This document shows, one piece after another, positions 62,558 through 64,000 of a stretch of 64,000 bases of DNA (its first letter is position 1; every line of letters starts with the position of its first letter). The stretch is from Stigmatella ashevillena. Lineage in GTDB: Bacteria; Myxococcota; Myxococcia; Myxococcales; Myxococcaceae. The notes under the pieces are model-generated. The model was given only the letters and a program-made list of their open reading frames with translations. It had not been told where the DNA came from and searched no databases. The stretch lies in contig NZ_JAQNDM010000002.1 in assembly GCF_028368975.1 (NCBI RefSeq), positions 4,644,425 to 4,708,424 on the forward strand, written 5' to 3'. A program made the position numbers and the translations under genes.

Positions 62558-63253
62558 TCAGGCCAGATCGAAAAGCAGCGCCTCGAGAGGCTCGGTGGCG
62601 GAGAGTACCAGCCGGGACTCCTCGGACACCGCCACCCCATCGCCCGCGCTCACCGCCACGCCGTTGAGCGTTCCTGCCCCCCGGGCCATCTGCAGCCACG
62701 CGTGCCGGCCCGGGGCCAGCGTGTACTCGGTCTGCTCGCCCTTGCCCAACAAGGTGCTGTACAGCCGCATGTCCTGGTTCACCTTCAGCGAGCCATCCTC
62801 CCCCTTGGGAGACACCACCAGCCGGAACCGCCCCTGGCGCTCCTGCTCCGGGAAGGCCTTCTGCTCGTAGCTCGGCGTCAGCCCGGCCCGCTCGGGGAGA
62901 ATCCAGATCTGCAACAGGTGCAGCTCCTCTCCCGTCGGGTTCTGCTCGCTGTGCAGCACGCCCGTGCCCGCCGTCATCCGCTGCAGTTCGCCCGGGCGCA
63001 GGATGCCCACCGAGCCCATGCTGTCGCGGTGCTCGACGGCACCCGAGAGCACATAGGTGATGATCTCCATGTCCTGGTGGGGGTGGGTGCCAAAGCCGCG
63101 GCGGGGCGCCACGCGGTCCTCGTTGATGACGCGCAGCGCGCGGAAGTTCATGTGCGCCGGATCGTAATAACCCGCGAACGAGAACGTGTGGTGGGCATCC
63201 AGCCAGCCATGATTCGCATGGCCACGCTGATTCGACGGTCGAACGGTCAACAT
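62558..63253 (-). CDS. Pirin-family protein (quercetinase-like)
   Basis: 231 aa, a complete bicupin pirin. The N-terminal cupin metal site is visible in FGTHPHQDMEIITYVLSG (two His) and AGTGVLHSEQNP (His and Glu). The family opening RGHANHGWLDAHHTFSFAGY is present. Bacterial pirins of this type are metal-dependent, some with quercetin 2,3-dioxygenase activity, and others modulate metabolic enzymes. It lies 123 bp downstream of the LysR gene. Confidence 0.93.
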   Translation of the reverse strand: MLTVRPSNQRGHANHGWLDAHHTFSFAGYYDPAHMNFRALRVINEDRVAPRRGFGTHPHQDMEIITYVLSGAVEHRDSMGSVGILRPGELQRMTAGTGVLHSEQNPTGEELHLLQIWILPERAGLTPSYEQKAFPEQERQGRFRLVVSPKGEDGSLKVNQDMRLYSTLLGKGEQTEYTLAPGRHAWLQMARGAGTLNGVAVSAGDGVAVSEESRLVLSATEPLEALLFDLA

Positions 63254-63376
63254 GGTGGGCTCCTTTTCCCAAACCTCATCTGTGAACCATCATGGGGGCG
63301 AGCCCCCTCCATGACAAAGAACCTCTGGCGGGAAGGACGGTTCCATGGATGGAACAACAGGCGGAGCGGCCCCTCC

Positions 63377-64000
63377 CTATGGGGTGGGCCAGTGCTCCCG
63401 CAGGAAGTCCACGAAGGCCATCACCTTCGGCGAGTGGTGCCGAGTCACTGGGTAGATGGCATGCACCGACGCCCCCGACGAACTCCACTCCGGAAGGATG
63501 CGTTGCAGCCGTCCGGAGGCAATGTCCTCGACGTAGAGACTGTTGGGCAGCAGGGCGACTCCAAAGCCTGCCAGCGTCACCGCGCGCAACATGTCGGGCT
63601 CGTTCACGGTGAGCCGCGCGCGAATGGGCACCTCGGCGGACCGGTTCCCGGAGAACAGGGACCAGACGTTGCCCCCTGTCCCCGAGCCAAAGAGCAGACA
63701 GTCATGCGACGCCAACTCCCGGGGAGACTTGGGGGCGCCGTGCTCCTGGATGTAGCGGGGCGAGGCCATGACGCCCCGCTCGATGCTCCCGAGCCTGCGG
63801 GCGATGAGCGAGGAGGAGTCGGGCAGCCGCCCGGCGCGCACGGCCAGGTCGAACCCTTCCTCCACCAGGTCCACCGTGCGGTCCGTGCACACCATGTCGA
63901 TCTGCACCTCGGGGTAGTGCGTCAGGAACTCCGCGAGGATGCTGCCCATGAAGTTGAAGGCCAGCGGGGCTGTCACGCGGAGCAACCCATGCGGCGCGGA
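63377..64000 (-). CDS. LysR-family regulator, N-terminus outside window
   Basis: The 3' 207 codons plus stop are visible; the frame is open to base 64000 and the DNA-binding domain lies beyond. The visible part is a LysR substrate-binding domain: LLRVTAPLAFNFMGSILAEF, then LTHYPEVQIDMVCTDRTVDL with VEEGFDLAVRAG, and AVTLAGFGVALLPNSLYVED. This is typical of the CrgA/AaeR-like branch of Proteobacteria-type LysRs. It may regulate the downstream pirin gene. Confidence 0.9.
   Translation of the reverse strand, partial: SAPHGLLRVTAPLAFNFMGSILAEFLTHYPEVQIDMVCTDRTVDLVEEGFDLAVRAGRLPDSSSLIARRLGSIERGVMASPRYIQEHGAPKSPRELASHDCLLFGSGTGGNVWSLFSGNRSAEVPIRARLTVNEPDMLRAVTLAGFGVALLPNSLYVEDIASGRLQRILPEWSSSGASVHAIYPVTRHHSPKVMAFVDFLREHWPTP

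Noticed and set aside
63294-63307. GGGGGC/GCCCCC hairpin between LysR and pirin genes as a terminator
   Set aside because: The loop is too small and there is no T run; likely chance in GC-rich DNA.

Overview
The window is high-GC DNA from a myxobacterium, most likely suborder Cystobacterineae. The evidence is a complete PomX/PomZ/PomY cell-division-site cluster (25991-29907), serine/threonine kinases with an HRDVSPDN or HRDFKPAN catalytic loop, two FHA-domain sigma-54 activators, a TIGR02265/DUF2378-type protein, and a DUF6310/DUF5953 lipoprotein-immunity pair. No rRNA or complete tRNA gene is visible. Both ends cut genes: a TPR-CHAT protease at base 2 and a LysR regulator at base 64000.

Layout. 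1-7154 is accessory DNA: the TPR-CHAT gene, a decayed IS3 end, and an IS630-family element (3072-6684, TA target) that has itself been hit by an intact IS66-family element (3505-5903, 8-bp target duplication). 7199-30937 is mostly chromosomal backbone: FHA-sigma-54 regulator, GH10 xylanase lipoprotein, PEGA-domain kinase, two paralogous Ig-like/LamG-like lipoproteins, a MoxR/vWA pair, an EEP phosphohydrolase, a multi-PAS histidine kinase, TspO, two coupled ferritin-like proteins, the Pom cluster, rubredoxin and a DUF3060 protein. 30938-42531 is accessory and patchy. It holds a lipoprotein toxin/immunity candidate, an IS3 element with a 4-bp duplication, a secreted serine protease, an Imm11-like remnant beside a sequence resembling a tmRNA/tRNA 3' end, a TetR/Rossmann/VTT-domain operon, pseudogenes, an MFS transporter and a methyltransferase.

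42753-54182 carries an unknown 401-aa protein, a kinase with C-terminal TPRs, a protein made of duplicated EF-hand-like units, a second FHA-sigma-54 regulator, a C39-like peptidase, a divergent TetR/serine-hydrolase pair with a clear operator, and a secreted alpha-amylase with starch-binding modules.

54253-60641 is the most interesting part. Seven minus-strand genes are packed with ATGA/GTGA overlaps or short gaps: a small exported CSSCH protein, a DUF6817-like protein, two divergent HExxH proteins of the putative peptide beta-hydroxylase type, a metallo-beta-lactamase-fold enzyme with a winged-helix-like insert between them, a DUF5819/SdpA-like membrane protein and an HTTM/SdpB-like membrane protein. 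Together they look like a peptide-modification operon with an Sdp-like membrane module and a candidate exported substrate encoded first. The window closes with a polytopic membrane protein, a pirin and the LysR gene.

Functions are assigned from motifs and remembered families. No database search was run.
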